Notes: generated by a model from the sequence alone, not told the origin. DNA of 26,621 bases from Phycisphaerales bacterium UBA2218 (GCA_002327785.1 DCUI01000068.1:1-26621); one strand, 5' to 3'. Shown: positions 8,491-16,630, numbered from the stretch's first letter. Translations and numbers: made by a program.

Positions 8491-8753
8491 AGTGGATTTG
8501 AAGCTGGCTGGAGCCGGTGTAACTGGTCTGTGCAGCGTAGGCGTGTTCGATCCGGCGTCGCCGTACAATTGATGGTGGCTGGCGCGTCTGGCCCGGGACG
8601 ACACACGACCGTGACGTAGAAAGCAGGTGGAGCAGCCTGTAAGACCGTCGTGCCTGAGAGGCACAGGTTCGCGGTAAGCTTTTCTGCGTGGGAGAAACGA
8701 ATGTCCTGGCGTGCGACCAGGGCCAAACCACTTTTTTTGTGAGGAGAAGGGCC

Positions 8754-9581
8754 ATGTCACATAGAAAAATCTTCTGCTGGGTCTCTGTCGTTCTGGTGAT
8801 GATACTGGCTGGCGGCGCGTATGCGCAGAACAACTGGACGAATGCGACGGGCAACGGGCGCTGGATGGACCCGAACAACTGGTCTGCGGGCGCGGTGCCG
8901 GGACCCGGCACGGGCAATACCCGGATCAATCCTGACACCAATGCCGACCCCAATAATCTGGTGGGTCCGACGATCGGTCCTGGGGAGCTTGCCGTGACGG
9001 ACGCCGCGGATGTCTGGGGTCCGGAGTTCGGCGCAATCAGCGTCAACATCGCGGGCGGAAGCTACACCAGCCCGGCCTTCGTGGGCATGGTCGCCGTGGG
9101 TACTGCCGAGGATGCTCGTCCCGTGATCAATCTGGGTGCTGAGGGCAGCGGCGGGTGGCTGGATGTCATGAACTTCCTCGTGGGCGACAGTTGGTGGTGG
9201 CATGGCGGGCCGTATGTCACCTATAACCAGTGGAGCGGTACGGCGATCGTCCGCGACTATGTCTGGCTGGGCGGCAAGATGAACCTCTTCGGAGGGATCA
9301 TGTACATCTTCAACGGCTTCAACGTGGCGTCCGTCGGCCAGCCGCCGGAGTTGTGCATGCTGAACATCGAGCAAGGCATCCTTATGCTGCCACTAATTGC
9401 CACGGCCGATAATCCTGACACCCCTGAAGATGAGACCGTCAAATTCACTGCTGTTGTACAAGGCTGGATCGCGGGCGGCTACTGTGTTGCCTACGGCGGG
9501 ACAGGCGAAATCGTCATTGAAGAGGTTGGCGGCAGGACCAAAGTGACGGCGGTTCCCGCGCAGGAGCCGGTAGAACCGTAG
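8754..9581 (+). CDS. Small secreted protein, paralogue of the N-domain at 11526-13889
   Basis: A 275-aa exported protein of unknown function. Residues 1-24 form a signal peptide (MSHRKIFCWVSVVLVMILAGGAYA). The remainder is Gly/Asn/Trp-rich with beta-strand character: NNWTNATGNGRW..NNW, a central VWLGGKMNLFGG, and a terminal GGRTKVTAVP. The same order of motifs (WWTNGSGDGTW, VWIGGHLNMYGG, PGRTIVTALP) occurs in the first about 300 residues of the protein at 11526-13889, so the two are related. It resembles the pectate-lyase/autotransporter type of beta-solenoid, but I cannot name the family. RBS AGGAGAAGG precedes the ATG. It sits immediately upstream of the GH43 endo-arabinanase, so polymer binding is plausible but unproven. 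Confidence 0.85.
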   Translation: MSHRKIFCWVSVVLVMILAGGAYAQNNWTNATGNGRWMDPNNWSAGAVPGPGTGNTRINPDTNADPNNLVGPTIGPGELAVTDAADVWGPEFGAISVNIAGGSYTSPAFVGMVAVGTAEDARPVINLGAEGSGGWLDVMNFLVGDSWWWHGGPYVTYNQWSGTAIVRDYVWLGGKMNLFGGIMYIFNGFNVASVGQPPELCMLNIEQGILMLPLIATADNPDTPEDETVKFTAVVQGWIAGGYCVAYGGTGEIVIEEVGGRTKVTAVPAQEPVEP

Positions 9582-9686
9582 TCCTGCTGCGACTTGACTG
9601 GCCGCAATCGTATGATCGGGCCTCCGTCCGGGCATGTCCTGATCAGCGGTCAAAGGTCCAGAGCACAGGTTTTTGAGACTCCAGGT

Positions 9687-9767
9687 GGCAGCGTCAACGT
9701 CGAAGGCTTTGGCAATGGCTCCTGTGGACAGGCAGAAGACTATCGCCAAACTGCGCCTGACGCTGCC
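9687..9767 (+). ncRNA. Candidate structured leader upstream of the GH43 gene
   Basis: Three nested stems can form within 81 nt of the 261-bp gap before the endo-arabinanase gene. Outer: GGCAGCGTCA (9687-9696) with TGACGCTGCC (9758-9767), 10 perfect bp. Middle: TTTGGC (9708-9713) with GCCAAA (9745-9750). Inner: CCTG (9721-9724) with CAGG (9729-9732), closing a TGGA tetraloop. Asymmetric internal loops of 11/7 and 7/12 nt separate them. No known riboswitch consensus is recognised. It could be a cis-regulatory leader, an intercistronic stabiliser or a mobile hairpin. Confidence 0.4.
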
Positions 9768-9842
9768 GCTCGGGGCGGGAAATCTGGACCGGTCGTCCCG
9801 GAATCAGCGGGAATGTACCTGCTGCGGGCAAGGAGAAGGACG

Positions 9843-11489
9843 ATGTGTCGGAAGCTGCTTGGCCTGATCCCGGGGGTCTTCTCGCTGGTCTTGTTGGCGA
9901 CTCCGGCCGGAGCGGGCTATGAAGTGCTCACGGGCGACTACGCCAGCCATGATCCGGTGATCGTGCGGCAGGGCGACACCTATTACAGCTTCAGCACGGG
10001 TCCCAGAATCCCCATCCGGGCATCCCGGGACATGCACGACTGGCAATTCATCGGCAACGCGCTCGCAGACATTCCTCCCTGGGTCCACACGGCGGTCCCG
10101 AAGTATGCCGCCAGCAGCGTGTGGGCCCCGGACGTCTCCCATTTCAATGGCAGGTACTATCTCTATTACTCCGCCTCCACCTTCGGCAGCAATGTCTCGG
10201 CCATCGGTCTGGCCATGAACACGACGCTCGATCCGTGCGACCCCGCCTACGCATGGGTGGACAGCGGCGGACCGGTCATTCGCTCTCGCTTGGACGACAG
10301 CTACAATGCGATCGACCCCGCCCTGTTCATCGACAATCAGGGCGAGACGACGCGGTACTGGCTGGCGTTCGGCTCGTTCTGGAGCGGCATCAAACTCACA
10401 GAAATCGATCCCGCCACAGGGTATCCCCTCTTCAATCCCCCGGTGCTTTACTCCCTGGCGTGGAACCACTCGATCGAGGCTCCTTTTCTCATCTCCCGGA
10501 ATGGGTACTACTATCTCTTCGTATCGTTCGACACTTGCTGCCAGGGCGTTCGAAGCACCTATAACGTGCGGGTGGGCAGGGCTGCCAGTATCACCGGCCC
10601 GTACGGCGACCGCAGCGGCGTGTCGATGATGAACGCCGGGGGGACCAGGCTGACGTGGAATGACGAACGATGGAAAGGCCCGGGGCATCAGGCCGTCTTC
10701 CAGGATCATGACAACAGGTATTGGCTCATTCATCACGCCTACGACGCCGAGCATGACGGCCGGGCGTACTTGCGAATTCACGAGTTGTTCTGGACCCCCG
10801 ATGGCTGGCCCACCCTGGAGCCGCCGGGCCCGGTCGACGTCAATGAGGCACTCGTCGCATGGTGGACGCTGGCTGACGGCGCCGGCGACGTCGCGATGGA
10901 CTCCTCGGGCAATGGCTACGACGCAGTGGTCCTGGGTCCTGCCTGGGTTTCCGATGATCCCAACGGCGGTGCGGCCCTCCTCTTCGACGGCGTGGACGAC
11001 TATGTCGACTTGCCTGATGGGTTCGCCGGCTTCGACGGTCTGACCATCTCGGTCTGGGCATGTCCCTCCGGTGCCGGCGACTCGCCTGCTTTTGTCGATC
11101 TCGGAAACGCCGATGCCAACGACACCATCTTCTTCGGACACAGCGGTACGACGCTGGTGTTTGCGGTGCTGAACGCGACCGACGATCTCGGCACAGTCAC
11201 TGCCCGCCGGACAGTCAGCATGAACACATGGCAGCATCTGGCCGCCACCGTCGATGCCTGCGGCGGCGCGGTGCTCTACAAGAACGGCGCCCCGGTCAAG
11301 ACGGGAACGACCCCGCCACCCTGGAACGCAACGCGGACCGACAACCATATGGGACGAGGCAACGGGTCGGCCGGCGACTGGTATCAGGGCCTCCTGGCTG
11401 ATGTCCGCATCTACAGCAGGGCCCTGGACGCCAACGATATCAACTGCCTCTATGGAGAAGGAGACAGAGGGAGAAACACGCAGAATTAG
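9843..11489 (+). CDS. Secreted GH43 endo-1,5-alpha-L-arabinanase with LamG domain
   Basis: Endo-acting enzyme that should cut the alpha-1,5-arabinan backbone outside the cell. The product is 548 aa with a signal peptide at 1-24. The five-bladed GH43 domain (about 30-325) shows the endo-arabinanase pattern: catalytic base Asp37 (SHDPV), WAPDVSHFNGRYYLYYSAS (94-112), pKa-tuning Asp158 (AIDPALF), acid Glu212 (IEAPFL), CCQG (232-235), and His282 in the GPGHQAVF metal-site loop. A LamG/concanavalin-like domain (about 336-535) probably binds carbohydrate. The ATG at 9843 follows AAGGAGAAGG. It partners with the GH51 enzyme and AraB/AraD on the opposite strand. No dockerin or sorting tail is visible. 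Confidence 0.94.
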   Translation: MCRKLLGLIPGVFSLVLLATPAGAGYEVLTGDYASHDPVIVRQGDTYYSFSTGPRIPIRASRDMHDWQFIGNALADIPPWVHTAVPKYAASSVWAPDVSHFNGRYYLYYSASTFGSNVSAIGLAMNTTLDPCDPAYAWVDSGGPVIRSRLDDSYNAIDPALFIDNQGETTRYWLAFGSFWSGIKLTEIDPATGYPLFNPPVLYSLAWNHSIEAPFLISRNGYYYLFVSFDTCCQGVRSTYNVRVGRAASITGPYGDRSGVSMMNAGGTRLTWNDERWKGPGHQAVFQDHDNRYWLIHHAYDAEHDGRAYLRIHELFWTPDGWPTLEPPGPVDVNEALVAWWTLADGAGDVAMDSSGNGYDAVVLGPAWVSDDPNGGAALLFDGVDDYVDLPDGFAGFDGLTISVWACPSGAGDSPAFVDLGNADANDTIFFGHSGTTLVFAVLNATDDLGTVTARRTVSMNTWQHLAATVDACGGAVLYKNGAPVKTGTTPPPWNATRTDNHMGRGNGSAGDWYQGLLADVRIYSRALDANDINCLYGEGDRGRNTQN

Positions 11490-11525
11490 AGTACTTTTGT
11501 AGCAGCTATGTGGAAGGGCAGGATT

Positions 11526-13889
11526 ATGTGCAGACAATCGCGTTCTTTCGTCTCTCTTGTCGTGGTGCTGGGCCTGGCGGCGAGTGGGTTGGCCGCAGAC
11601 AACTACTGGTGGACGAACGGCAGCGGAGACGGCACGTGGAACAAGAGTACGCCGCCGTACAACTGGGAGAGTGTGCCGGCATGGAATCCGACCGGACCGA
11701 GGGTTCCCTGTCCGCCGCCGGCCCACGGATCAGCCAGTATCTACATCTCCGGAAACCCCGCGACCCGCAGCACGCCGTTGGTGATACCCGCCGGATTTAC
11801 TGCGGATTGCACCTATGGCGAAGAGTACGGCACGATCTTCGGCCCGGAGTGGGGACTGCACCTGGACATCTACGGCAGCCTGACCTACAGGTGGTACCTC
11901 GTTCTGGCGCAGGGATCGGGAGGGCTGATCAACCCCGCCGACCCCAACAACGACCCGAACCGCAGCGTCGTGAACATGTACGGCGGCTCGCGAATCCACG
12001 GGACGGCGGACAGCCCAGGCAGCGACAAGACCCGCGCCGAAGGCATTGCCATCGGCACCAACTGGTGGAACCCCCTGCCCTACGTGACGATGAACATGTA
12101 CGAGGGCTCGGAGTGCCTGCTCAACTGGGTCTGGATCGGCGGCCATTTGAACATGTACGGCGGGACGTTTGACGTCTTGAGCGGTGTGAACATGGGGATT
12201 GGCACGCCGGAAAATGTGCCTGACAACCTGATTCGAGTGGATATATACGAGGGCAAGCTGATCCTGCCCGCCAGCTTCGGGGACACGGTGCAGGACTGGA
12301 TTCGCAGAGGCATTCTCAAAGCCTATGGCACGACCCCGGGTCTGCCCGGGGGTTCGGCGATTGTCGTTGACACAGCCACCATACCGGGCAGAACGATCGT
12401 GACGGCGCTTCCCGTAGCCGGGCCGCAATCCTCGCAGCCGAATCCGGCCCGCGGCGACGTCAACATACCGATCAATCCCCTCCTCCGCTGGGCAGCGGGC
12501 ATCTACGCCGATCAACACAACGTCTATCTCGGCGCCGACGCGAACGACGTGGAGAACGCCGGCGACGCAAATCACCCGAACGTCACATTGTCCCAGGTGG
12601 ATGACAGCCGCTTCGACGCCGGATTTCTGCTGCCCAACACAACCTACTACTGGCGGGTCGATGAGGTCAACGACGCTCACCCCGACAAACAGTGGAAAGG
12701 CACGGTGTGGAGTTTCACGACGGGGGACTACGCAGTCGTGGACGATTTTGAAGGCTACACCGACGACGAGGGTCAGGCGATCTACCAGTACTGGCTCGAC
12801 GGCTGGGACGACCTCGCCAACGGCTCCGTGGTCGGCTACATCGATCCCCCCTTCGCCGAGCAGGCGGTCGTGCGCAGCGGCAAGCAGGCCATGCCCATGG
12901 CCTACGACAACACCGGCGCCGCCGCCTATTCCGAGGCCAAGTTCACCTTCGATGCCGCCCAGGACTGGACCCAGCACGAACTCACGACGCTCGTCGTGCA
13001 CTTCCACGGCCAGGCAGCCAATAGTCCGGCGCCCCTGTACCTCAAGATCAACGATACGAAACTCTCCTTCAACAACGGCGCCGCCGCCACGACGATGCCC
13101 TTGTGGAAGCAGTGGACGATCCCGCTGGCCGACACGGGCGTCAATCTCAAGAGCGTCAAGAACCTGACTCTCGGTATCGAGGGCAGCGGCAAAGGCAAGA
13201 TGTTCTTCGACGACATCCGCCTGTACGCCGCGGCGCCCGAGGTCGTCGGCCCCGCCGATCCGGGCAATGCCGGACTGATCGCCCTCTACACGATGGACGG
13301 CAATCCCCAGGACACTTCCGGCAAGAACTATCACGGCGTCATCAGCGGCGACACCAGCTACGAGTCCGGCTACTCGGGCCAGGCCCTGGTCTTCAACGGC
13401 ATCAACGGCTACGTGGACCTGCCCATCGGCCCGGCCATCGCCTCGATGACCGATGCGACCCTCGCCACGCATGCCTACATCGCAGGCGGCGGCGCCTGGC
13501 AGCGGATCTTCGATTTCGGCACGGACACGACCAACTACATGTTCCTGACCGCGTACACGGGCAACCGAACCATGCGGTTCGCCATCCGGACCCCCGCGGT
13601 GGACGAGCAAATGGTCACTGCCGCCCGCTCCGTGTCGACGGGTTGGCACCACGTGGCGGTCGTGATCGACAGCGCGAGCATGACGCTTCGGTTGTACGAG
13701 GACGGTGTGCCGGTGGCCGACGGCCCGACGACGCTGCTGCCTAAGGATTTGGGCGCCACGACCCAGAACTGGCTGGGTCGGTCGCAGTGGACGGCGGACC
13801 CGTTCTTCTTGGGCTTGCTCGATGACTTCCGCATCTACGATCGCGCCCTGTCGGAAGGCGAGGTGCGCTACCTGGCGGGCGACCGGTAG
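11526..13889 (+). CDS. Large secreted LamG-domain protein with beta-solenoid-like N-domain
   Basis: A 787-aa exported protein of unknown function. A signal peptide (MCRQSRSFVSLVVVLGLAASGLAA) is followed by: an N-terminal domain (about 25-305) homologous to the whole protein at 8754-9581; a fibronectin-like segment (about 310-400, with NTTYYWRVDEVN and WSFTTG); a beta-sandwich module opening VVDDFEGYTDDE (about 405-575); and a C-terminal LamG-like jellyroll (about 585-785, with LVFNGINGYVDLP and FFLGLLDDFRIYDRALS). No glycosidase motif is seen, so a binding or surface-adhesion role beside the endo-arabinanase is likeliest. I prefer the ATG at 11526, with GGAAGGG upstream, over the ATG at 11508, which has none. 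It begins 36 bp after the GH43 stop. Confidence 0.88.
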   Translation: MCRQSRSFVSLVVVLGLAASGLAADNYWWTNGSGDGTWNKSTPPYNWESVPAWNPTGPRVPCPPPAHGSASIYISGNPATRSTPLVIPAGFTADCTYGEEYGTIFGPEWGLHLDIYGSLTYRWYLVLAQGSGGLINPADPNNDPNRSVVNMYGGSRIHGTADSPGSDKTRAEGIAIGTNWWNPLPYVTMNMYEGSECLLNWVWIGGHLNMYGGTFDVLSGVNMGIGTPENVPDNLIRVDIYEGKLILPASFGDTVQDWIRRGILKAYGTTPGLPGGSAIVVDTATIPGRTIVTALPVAGPQSSQPNPARGDVNIPINPLLRWAAGIYADQHNVYLGADANDVENAGDANHPNVTLSQVDDSRFDAGFLLPNTTYYWRVDEVNDAHPDKQWKGTVWSFTTGDYAVVDDFEGYTDDEGQAIYQYWLDGWDDLANGSVVGYIDPPFAEQAVVRSGKQAMPMAYDNTGAAAYSEAKFTFDAAQDWTQHELTTLVVHFHGQAANSPAPLYLKINDTKLSFNNGAAATTMPLWKQWTIPLADTGVNLKSVKNLTLGIEGSGKGKMFFDDIRLYAAAPEVVGPADPGNAGLIALYTMDGNPQDTSGKNYHGVISGDTSYESGYSGQALVFNGINGYVDLPIGPAIASMTDATLATHAYIAGGGAWQRIFDFGTDTTNYMFLTAYTGNRTMRFAIRTPAVDEQMVTAARSVSTGWHHVAVVIDSASMTLRLYEDGVPVADGPTTLLPKDLGATTQNWLGRSQWTADPFFLGLLDDFRIYDRALSEGEVRYLAGDR

Positions 13890-13924
13890 TCTCGCCTGAC
13901 CTGTTGAATTCAGCGAAGATTCCC

Positions 13925-13953
13925 GGGGCCTGCACCGATCCGGTGCAGACCCC
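13925..13953 (+). terminator. Terminator-like hairpin after the surface-protein operon
   Basis: GGGGCCTGCACC (13925-13936) pairs with GGTGCAGACCCC (13942-13953): 11 bp with one mismatch and a GATCC loop, 35 bp after the stop codon. The following sequence (GACTGTTTCGG) has only a short T-run, so efficiency is uncertain, but placement and stability fit a transcription end. Confidence 0.6.
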
Positions 13954-14077
13954 GACTGTTTCGGCCTCCCGCCACGACGGCGCGCGCCAACCCCCACGCC
14001 CACCCTACGTCTCCGCTCCGGCTTGTCACATATCACTTGTCACTTATCCCCTCCATTCCCCTCTCTCCGATTCCCCT

Positions 14078-14106
14078 TTGTCTTTCCGCCGCTCTGCCCG
14101 TACAAT
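14078..14106 (+). promoter_or_regulatory. Sigma70-type promoter candidate
   Basis: TTGTCT (14078-14083), exactly 17 bp, then TACAAT (14101-14106), within pyrimidine-rich DNA. This is the best match to a housekeeping promoter noticed on either strand. It points toward the TIR stub that starts at 14277 and is followed at once by interlocked inverted repeats. Confidence 0.5.
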
Positions 14107-14144
14107 AGTCCCATGAAGCACAGGCCCTGGGACTATCGTGCTTC
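14105..14144. repeat. Interlocked inverted repeats after the promoter-like site
   Basis: Arm A, ATAGTCCC (14105-14112), is complementary to GGGACTAT (14129-14136). Arm B, GAAGCAC (14115-14121), is complementary to GTGCTTC (14138-14144). The order A-B-A'-B' means the two stems compete, or form a pseudoknot, rather than nest. Confidence 0.55.
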
Positions 14145-14163
14145 GCGAGATGGTGTCCGAAAC

Positions 14164-14243
14164 GTAGCACGGGCGTGAGCGCCCGTGGAGCTTTGTGGCA
14201 TCGGCATCCTGTCGATGATTCATGGGCTGGAAGCCCATGCCAC
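14164..14243. repeat. GTAG-headed hairpin plus 49-bp twin-hairpin element (copy 1)
   Basis: A GTAG head (14164-14167) precedes the palindrome CACGGGCGTGAGCGCCCGTG (14168-14187). A 49-bp unit follows at 14195-14243, bounded by GTGGCAT and ATGCCAC and containing two hairpins: ATCGGCATCC-type, then CATGGGCTGGAAGCCCATG. The arrangement is that of bacterial REP/BIME elements. It lies directly upstream of the TIR stub. Confidence 0.75.
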
Positions 14244-14276
14244 GTGCCCCGGACCGCGTCTTCCGGAAGGTGAGGC

Positions 14277-14390
14277 ATGGCGGATGCCTTCAAATTCGAT
14301 GTCTTCCTGAGCTACAGCAGGTTTCTGCGATCAAATCCGAGGTACAAAGCTCCAAATCCCAAACGAATTGAAGATACGAAGTCTCAATGA
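14277..14390 (+). pseudogene. Truncated TIR-domain gene (5' stub)
   Basis: A 37-codon frame with a strong Shine-Dalgarno (GGAAGGTGAGG) and ATG at 14277 reads MADAFKFDVFLSYSR and then becomes unrelated, ending at TGA 14388-14390. FDVFLSYSR is the canonical first beta-strand and box 1 of TIR domains, placed at the right distance from the start codon. Everything after it (about 120 residues of TIR, including the catalytic Glu, plus any effector partner) is gone and replaced by AAATCCGAGG-like dispersed-repeat sequence. TIR proteins act in NAD-cleaving antiphage immunity. With the helicase convergent to it, this suggests a decayed or rearranged defence locus; the link is inferred. Confidence 0.65.
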
Positions 14391-14397
14391 CAATGAC

Positions 14398-14418
14398 GTA
14401 GGGTGCGTACCACGCACC
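14398..14418. repeat. GTAGGGTGCGT-type REP hairpin
   Basis: A GTAG head runs into GGTGCGT (14402-14408), loop ACC, then ACGCACC (14412-14418). This is a 7-bp perfect stem of a type seen as dispersed REP sequences in many bacteria. It lies between the convergent TIR stub and helicase gene, where it may also serve as a bidirectional transcription stop. Confidence 0.6.
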
Positions 14419-14454
14419 ATTTGATCTGAGGCTCGGCCTACCGTTTGCTCCCGA

Positions 14455-16389
14455 TCACATCGTGACTACCTCCCTCGTTGGCGATGCCATCCACACGCTG
14501 CGCCACGATTCATATCCAAGGGGCGGGAACCTTCCTCGGAAGTCATCCTGGCAGTTTAGAATCACGCAAGACTCAGTACCACCGAATCTCGGACCTCTCA
14601 AGCCTCTGCCGACCATCTGCTCATATAGCACTCCGCTCACCGTCGGTCTGGCGACAACGATATGCGTCACGCGGGGAGCATCAAAACCCGTCGTCAGGAC
14701 TTCACAATTGCAGAGAACACGTATCTTCCCCTGTTTGAATTCCGCAACCAGTTGTCGGCGTGTCACGTCTCTGGTACTCCCAGTGACCACGGCTGCAGGT
14801 ATGTGTTTCCGCCGCAACAGAAAAGCCATGTGCTCAGCGTCGCGGACGCTGGGCCCGAAGTACAAGATTGAGTTGGCCTGCTCTCTGGCAAGAGGCAACA
14901 GATGCTCCAGGATCACGAGCCGTCGCTGCGTCTTATCTGTTGCCAGAGCCATACCCCGGTCTACACGTTCCATCTCCTCCTCACCGACGAATCCTTCCCT
15001 CCAAACGTCTGGCAGGTGTACAATGATGTGAGTACGGATCGTCTTCCAGTCGGGTCTTGCCAGAATCTCCTTCTCCTGCAGTCTCTCCAATCGCTCACGT
15101 GGATTGTTGCCGAGCGTCGTGATCGGTTCAATGAGCCTTTCGAAAATCTCCTTCAAGTCCCGAGTCCCTTCTTCCGGGTCTTCATTATCGTACTCCATAC
15201 GGAATGGTGTCGCCGTCAGACCCGCTACTGAAACAGGGTGTTCAGACGGCAGTAGGTCCCTGAGAATACGGCGATAGGACGGCGCAGCCGCACGGTGTGC
15301 TTCGTCGATGAGAAGCACTCCGAGTGATTTCCTCAACCCTTCGATCACGCTCTCGCCTCCTTCCACACGACTATCCAGAAGATTGACAATGCGGTGAGGA
15401 GTCGAAATGAGCACGGTTGGATAGCTGGGTATTACCTCAACAACGCCACCATGCTTGACCATATCTCGGGTATAGTGGCCCCAGAAGCGGATAAGCAGCA
15501 GGGGGCAGACATTCTCCGAGTTGGTCCAGACTTGGCGGAAACAAGTGTGTGCCTGCTCGCACAGTTCCTCTGTATGTGCCAGCCACAAGACGACTGCCTG
15601 ATTGGCAACTCTACCTGTGACATCATACCGTCCCGTGAGCAAATCGCGTATGCTCTCGACCGCGACGCGTGTCTTGCCGGCACCCGTGGGCAGGGTCACG
15701 ATTGCCCGATCCCCCCGACTCTCCAGCACGTTATCCAACTGCGCTTTGACTTCCTTTTGGAAGTCTTCTAATGGCCGAAGATCGAACCTTCCTTCCAGAT
15801 ATTCGTAGTCGGGTAGACTGTCAGGTGTCGGAATGCCAGCAAGTTCGCGAGGAAAACCGGTTTGGGCGACGAATTCGACGGCTGCGCCTTTACCTGGATG
15901 CCATCTCTCGGGGGCGTCCACCTTACACGCAGCGCCGACACGTTTTCTGATGTCATGGTCACAGAACAAATCGGGGCCATGTTGAAGCACCAACGCTATT
16001 GCGAGATCCATCTTTGTGGTACTATCGATATGCGTTTCTCTTCTTCTCAGGTCACGTACAGCGAACCGAAGGTCTCCTATCAGAGTATTCAGGGCATCGC
16101 CTGTCAACAGTTCAGTAAGCCGTTCGACCGCTTGTTTTTCCCACTGTGTTCTCAATAGAGGTATTTCGTTTGAAAGTTTCTCTGGAATCCTTTGTCTCTC
16201 TTCCTGAAGCACGAAGCCGCCAGACTTTCTCGGACCCTTGCGAATGGAGCGGTCCGCAAGAATCTGTTCCTGCAGTTGGACGTACTTGTCTTCCGTCAGC
16301 CGGTAGGTCTCGACGATGTCACTCTTGCTCACGTGGCCTCGCTCGAACACTATGTCGCGAACCTCTCGCACTACGCTACGGTCAACCAT
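14455..16389 (-). CDS. SF2 DEAH-box helicase with winged-helix-like N-terminus
   Basis: ATP-dependent nucleic-acid helicase or translocase. The product is 644 aa. A predicted winged-helix-like segment (about 1-62) and an unassigned region (about 80-200) precede the SF2 core: Q/I region with Walker A LPTGAGKT (233-240), motif Ia WLAHTEEL, motif II IDEAHR (361-366, DEAH), motif III GLTATPFR (390-397), motif V TTGFD (566-570), motif VI QMVGRGLRGP (591-600). This matches the Res/RadD-like group. The ATG at 16389 has AGAGGA upstream; TTG at 16395 is too close to it. No nuclease domain is seen. Codon use looks less GC-biased than the flanking genes by eye. A role in defence or repair is possible, but the partner gene is not evident. 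Confidence 0.88.
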   Translation of the reverse strand: MVDRSVVREVRDIVFERGHVSKSDIVETYRLTEDKYVQLQEQILADRSIRKGPRKSGGFVLQEERQRIPEKLSNEIPLLRTQWEKQAVERLTELLTGDALNTLIGDLRFAVRDLRRRETHIDSTTKMDLAIALVLQHGPDLFCDHDIRKRVGAACKVDAPERWHPGKGAAVEFVAQTGFPRELAGIPTPDSLPDYEYLEGRFDLRPLEDFQKEVKAQLDNVLESRGDRAIVTLPTGAGKTRVAVESIRDLLTGRYDVTGRVANQAVVLWLAHTEELCEQAHTCFRQVWTNSENVCPLLLIRFWGHYTRDMVKHGGVVEVIPSYPTVLISTPHRIVNLLDSRVEGGESVIEGLRKSLGVLLIDEAHRAAAPSYRRILRDLLPSEHPVSVAGLTATPFRMEYDNEDPEEGTRDLKEIFERLIEPITTLGNNPRERLERLQEKEILARPDWKTIRTHIIVHLPDVWREGFVGEEEMERVDRGMALATDKTQRRLVILEHLLPLAREQANSILYFGPSVRDAEHMAFLLRRKHIPAAVVTGSTRDVTRRQLVAEFKQGKIRVLCNCEVLTTGFDAPRVTHIVVARPTVSGVLYEQMVGRGLRGPRFGGTESCVILNCQDDFRGRFPPLGYESWRSVWMASPTREVVTM

Positions 16390-16613
16390 GATCAAATCCT
16401 CTACCCGATGGCATCATCGCCAATCAAGACAAACAACTTGTCGGTCTCATCAAAGATGCAAGAACCTGCCGCTGCGCATTCTATCGGCCGGAATGAGAGA
16501 CAGAATGAAAGAAAATGCAGCAAGAGAGAGGAGGTTTGTAGGATTTCCTCACGATGGCGTAATGTAGCCCAGGTCTCATGCTGCTGGCCCAAAGCGGAAA
16601 ATGCCCAGGGGTC

Positions 16614-16630
16614 TGGGGACGGCGTCCCCA
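16614..16630. repeat. TGGGGAC/GTCCCCA hairpin
   Basis: TGGGGAC (16614-16620), loop GGC, GTCCCCA (16624-16630): a 7-bp perfect palindrome in the 428-bp gap between glycerate kinase and helicase genes. No gene is seen in that gap. The helicase promoter must lie in it, but no convincing site was found. Confidence 0.5.

Noticed and set aside
8695..8740. Resemblance to the start of a c-di-GMP-I riboswitch (GGCGTGCGACCAGGGCCAAACC)
   Set aside because: Only the first arm resembles the consensus; the tetraloop-receptor region, second stem and closing pairs are absent and the start codon follows at once.
11730..14036. Very long open frame antisense to the LamG protein gene (768 codons)
   Set aside because: It has no family motifs, no signal or domain pattern, and mirrors the codon bias of the real gene on the other strand; it is a GC-rich shadow. 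The same applies to long antisense frames at 415-1845, 2056-3192, 5142-7133, 9804-11726 and 19140-20378.
14164..14243. CRISPR-like interpretation of the repeated hairpin units
   Set aside because: Units are not tandemly arrayed with regular spacers, are palindromic along their whole length, and no cas gene is present.
14195..14243. Insertion sequence or MITE of a standard family
   Set aside because: No consistent target-site duplication is visible beside the copies, and no transposase lies nearby; the GTAG/GTGG heads and twin hairpins fit REP/BIME elements better.
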